Notes under the pieces: generated by a model
What the model was told of the DNA's origin: nothing
The model's database searches: none
The model's input: the letters and a program-made list of their open reading frames with translations, nothing else
NCBI GenBank assembly: GCA_005790265.1
Contig: SXVE01000553.1
Span: 1-5,542 of the forward strand
Reading direction: 5' to 3'
Origin: Acidobacteriota bacterium
Lineage (GTDB): Bacteria > Acidobacteriota > Blastocatellia > Pyrinomonadales > Pyrinomonadaceae
DNA: 5,542 nt
Part shown: positions 4,739 to 5,542 of the stretch, piece by piece
Numbering within the stretch: the stretch's first letter is position 1
Layout of the letters: the number at the start of each line of letters is the position of its first letter
Translations under genes and position numbers: made by a program

Positions 4739-5542
4739 TTATTCGACCGTCACTGACTTCGCCAAGTTTCGCGGCTGGTCAACGTCGCAGCCGCGCCGGA
4801 CGGCGATATGATAAGCGAGCAACTGCAACGGCACGACCGACAGAATCGGCGCGAGCAAGTCGCTCGATTCGGGAATTTCGACGACGTGATTTGAGACGAG
4901 CGAACTCATTGCATCGCCTTCGGTCAAAATCGAAAGAATAATTCCGTCGCGCGCCTTTACTTCGACGATATTGGAATGCGTTTTTTCGTAGCGCAATTCC
5001 GACGCCGCGTTTCCTTCTTCGCGCGTGTTGATAACGACGACCGGTAGTTTTTCGTCAATCAGCGCGTTCGGTCCGTGTTTCATTTCGCCCGCCGGATAAC
5101 CTTCGGCGTGAATATATGAAATGTCCTTGAGTTTCAGAGCGCCTTCGAGCGCGACCGGAAAATTGATGCCGCGTCCCAAATAAAGAAAATCCTGCGAGCG
5201 GAAAAATTCGCGTGAAAGTTCTTCAATAGAATCGGCGTCGTTTAATAAATGTTCGATTTTGAGCGGCAATTCGGCAAGTTGCTGCGCGTGATATTTCGCC
5301 TGATTTTCGTCGAGTTTGCCGCGCAGTTGTCCGAGATAAAGCGCGAAAAGATAAAGCGCGATCATCTGTGCGGTAAACGCTTTGGTCGAAGCGACACCGA
5401 TTTCCGGTCCGGCGTGCGTCAAAATCGTGCCATCGGCTTCGCGGTGAATCATCGAACCCTGCACGTTGCACACCGCCAGAACTTTGCAGCCGTATTTTTT
5501 CGCTTCGCGCATCGCCGCAATCGTGTCGGCGGTTTCGCCGGA
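4739..5542 (-). CDS. glmS: Glutamine--fructose-6-phosphate aminotransferase (isomerizing), C-terminal part
   Basis: GlmS makes glucosamine 6-phosphate from fructose 6-phosphate and glutamine, the first step to UDP-GlcNAc for peptidoglycan and lipopolysaccharide. The window holds the last 267 residues of a protein usually near 610. The frame stays open through the right edge (SGETADTIAAMREAKK), so the ATG at 5512 is internal and the N-terminal glutaminase domain lies outside. Visible are the end of the first SIS sugar-isomerase domain (SGETADT, HAGPEIGVASTKAFTAQ) and the second SIS domain (YLGRGINFPVALEGALKLKDISY, shown in part). These are followed by EGYPAGEMKHGP with the active-site histidine and the C-terminal DVDQPRNLAKSVTVE loop with the catalytic lysine. 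All expected active-site residues of this half are present. The stop is TAA (4741-4739). Its 5' control region, where some bacteria have the glmS ribozyme, is not in the window. Confidence 0.97.
   Translation of the reverse strand, partial: SGETADTIAAMREAKKYGCKVLAVCNVQGSMIHREADGTILTHAGPEIGVASTKAFTAQMIALYLFALYLGQLRGKLDENQAKYHAQQLAELPLKIEHLLNDADSIEELSREFFRSQDFLYLGRGINFPVALEGALKLKDISYIHAEGYPAGEMKHGPNALIDEKLPVVVINTREEGNAASELRYEKTHSNIVEVKARDGIILSILTEGDAMSSLVSNHVVEIPESSDLLAPILSVVPLQLLAYHIAVRRGCDVDQPRNLAKSVTVE

Overview
The window is a stretch of ordinary bacterial chromosome. It holds six protein-coding genes, two of them cut by the window edges, and one well-formed regulatory RNA. Coding regions favour GCG, CGC and GAA codons, while the intergenic DNA is AT-rich. 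Together with the gene set (an HMT-MTHFR fusion, RpiA, GlmS, a hemerythrin) this style recalls Acidobacteriota of the Blastocatellia/Pyrinomonadaceae type. That assignment is an inference from style only; no rRNA or other marker gene is present.

Layout from left to right. Positions 1-372 are the 3' end of an AT-rich gene for an unrecognised membrane protein. Positions 373-625 form a long regulatory leader: a sigma70-like promoter, a SAM-II-type S-adenosylmethionine riboswitch aptamer (about 452-503), and an intrinsic terminator hairpin (520-563). The conserved 3' strand of the aptamer is perfectly complementary over 10 bp to the terminator loop and arms, so antiterminator and terminator exclude each other. 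The leader drives 626-2515, a bifunctional homocysteine S-methyltransferase / methylenetetrahydrofolate reductase. After its terminator comes a gene for an exported protein of unknown function (2674-3282). A symmetrical terminator separates it from a convergent hemerythrin HHE-domain gene on the minus strand (3367-3825).

A divergent intergenic region (3826-3983) contains an 8-bp inverted repeat close to the hemerythrin start and an extended -10 box placed so that rpiA (3984-4682) may be transcribed without a leader. rpiA converges on the 3' part of glmS (4739 to beyond 5542, minus strand). The two share a hairpin that includes the rpiA stop codon.

Functionally these are housekeeping units of central metabolism: methionine and one-carbon metabolism under SAM feedback, pentose phosphate interconversion, and amino-sugar synthesis. 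A likely oxygen, NO or iron-stress hemerythrin lies among them. Each gene appears to be its own transcription unit. The most interesting element is the complete SAM-II riboswitch expression platform ahead of the HMT-MTHFR fusion gene.
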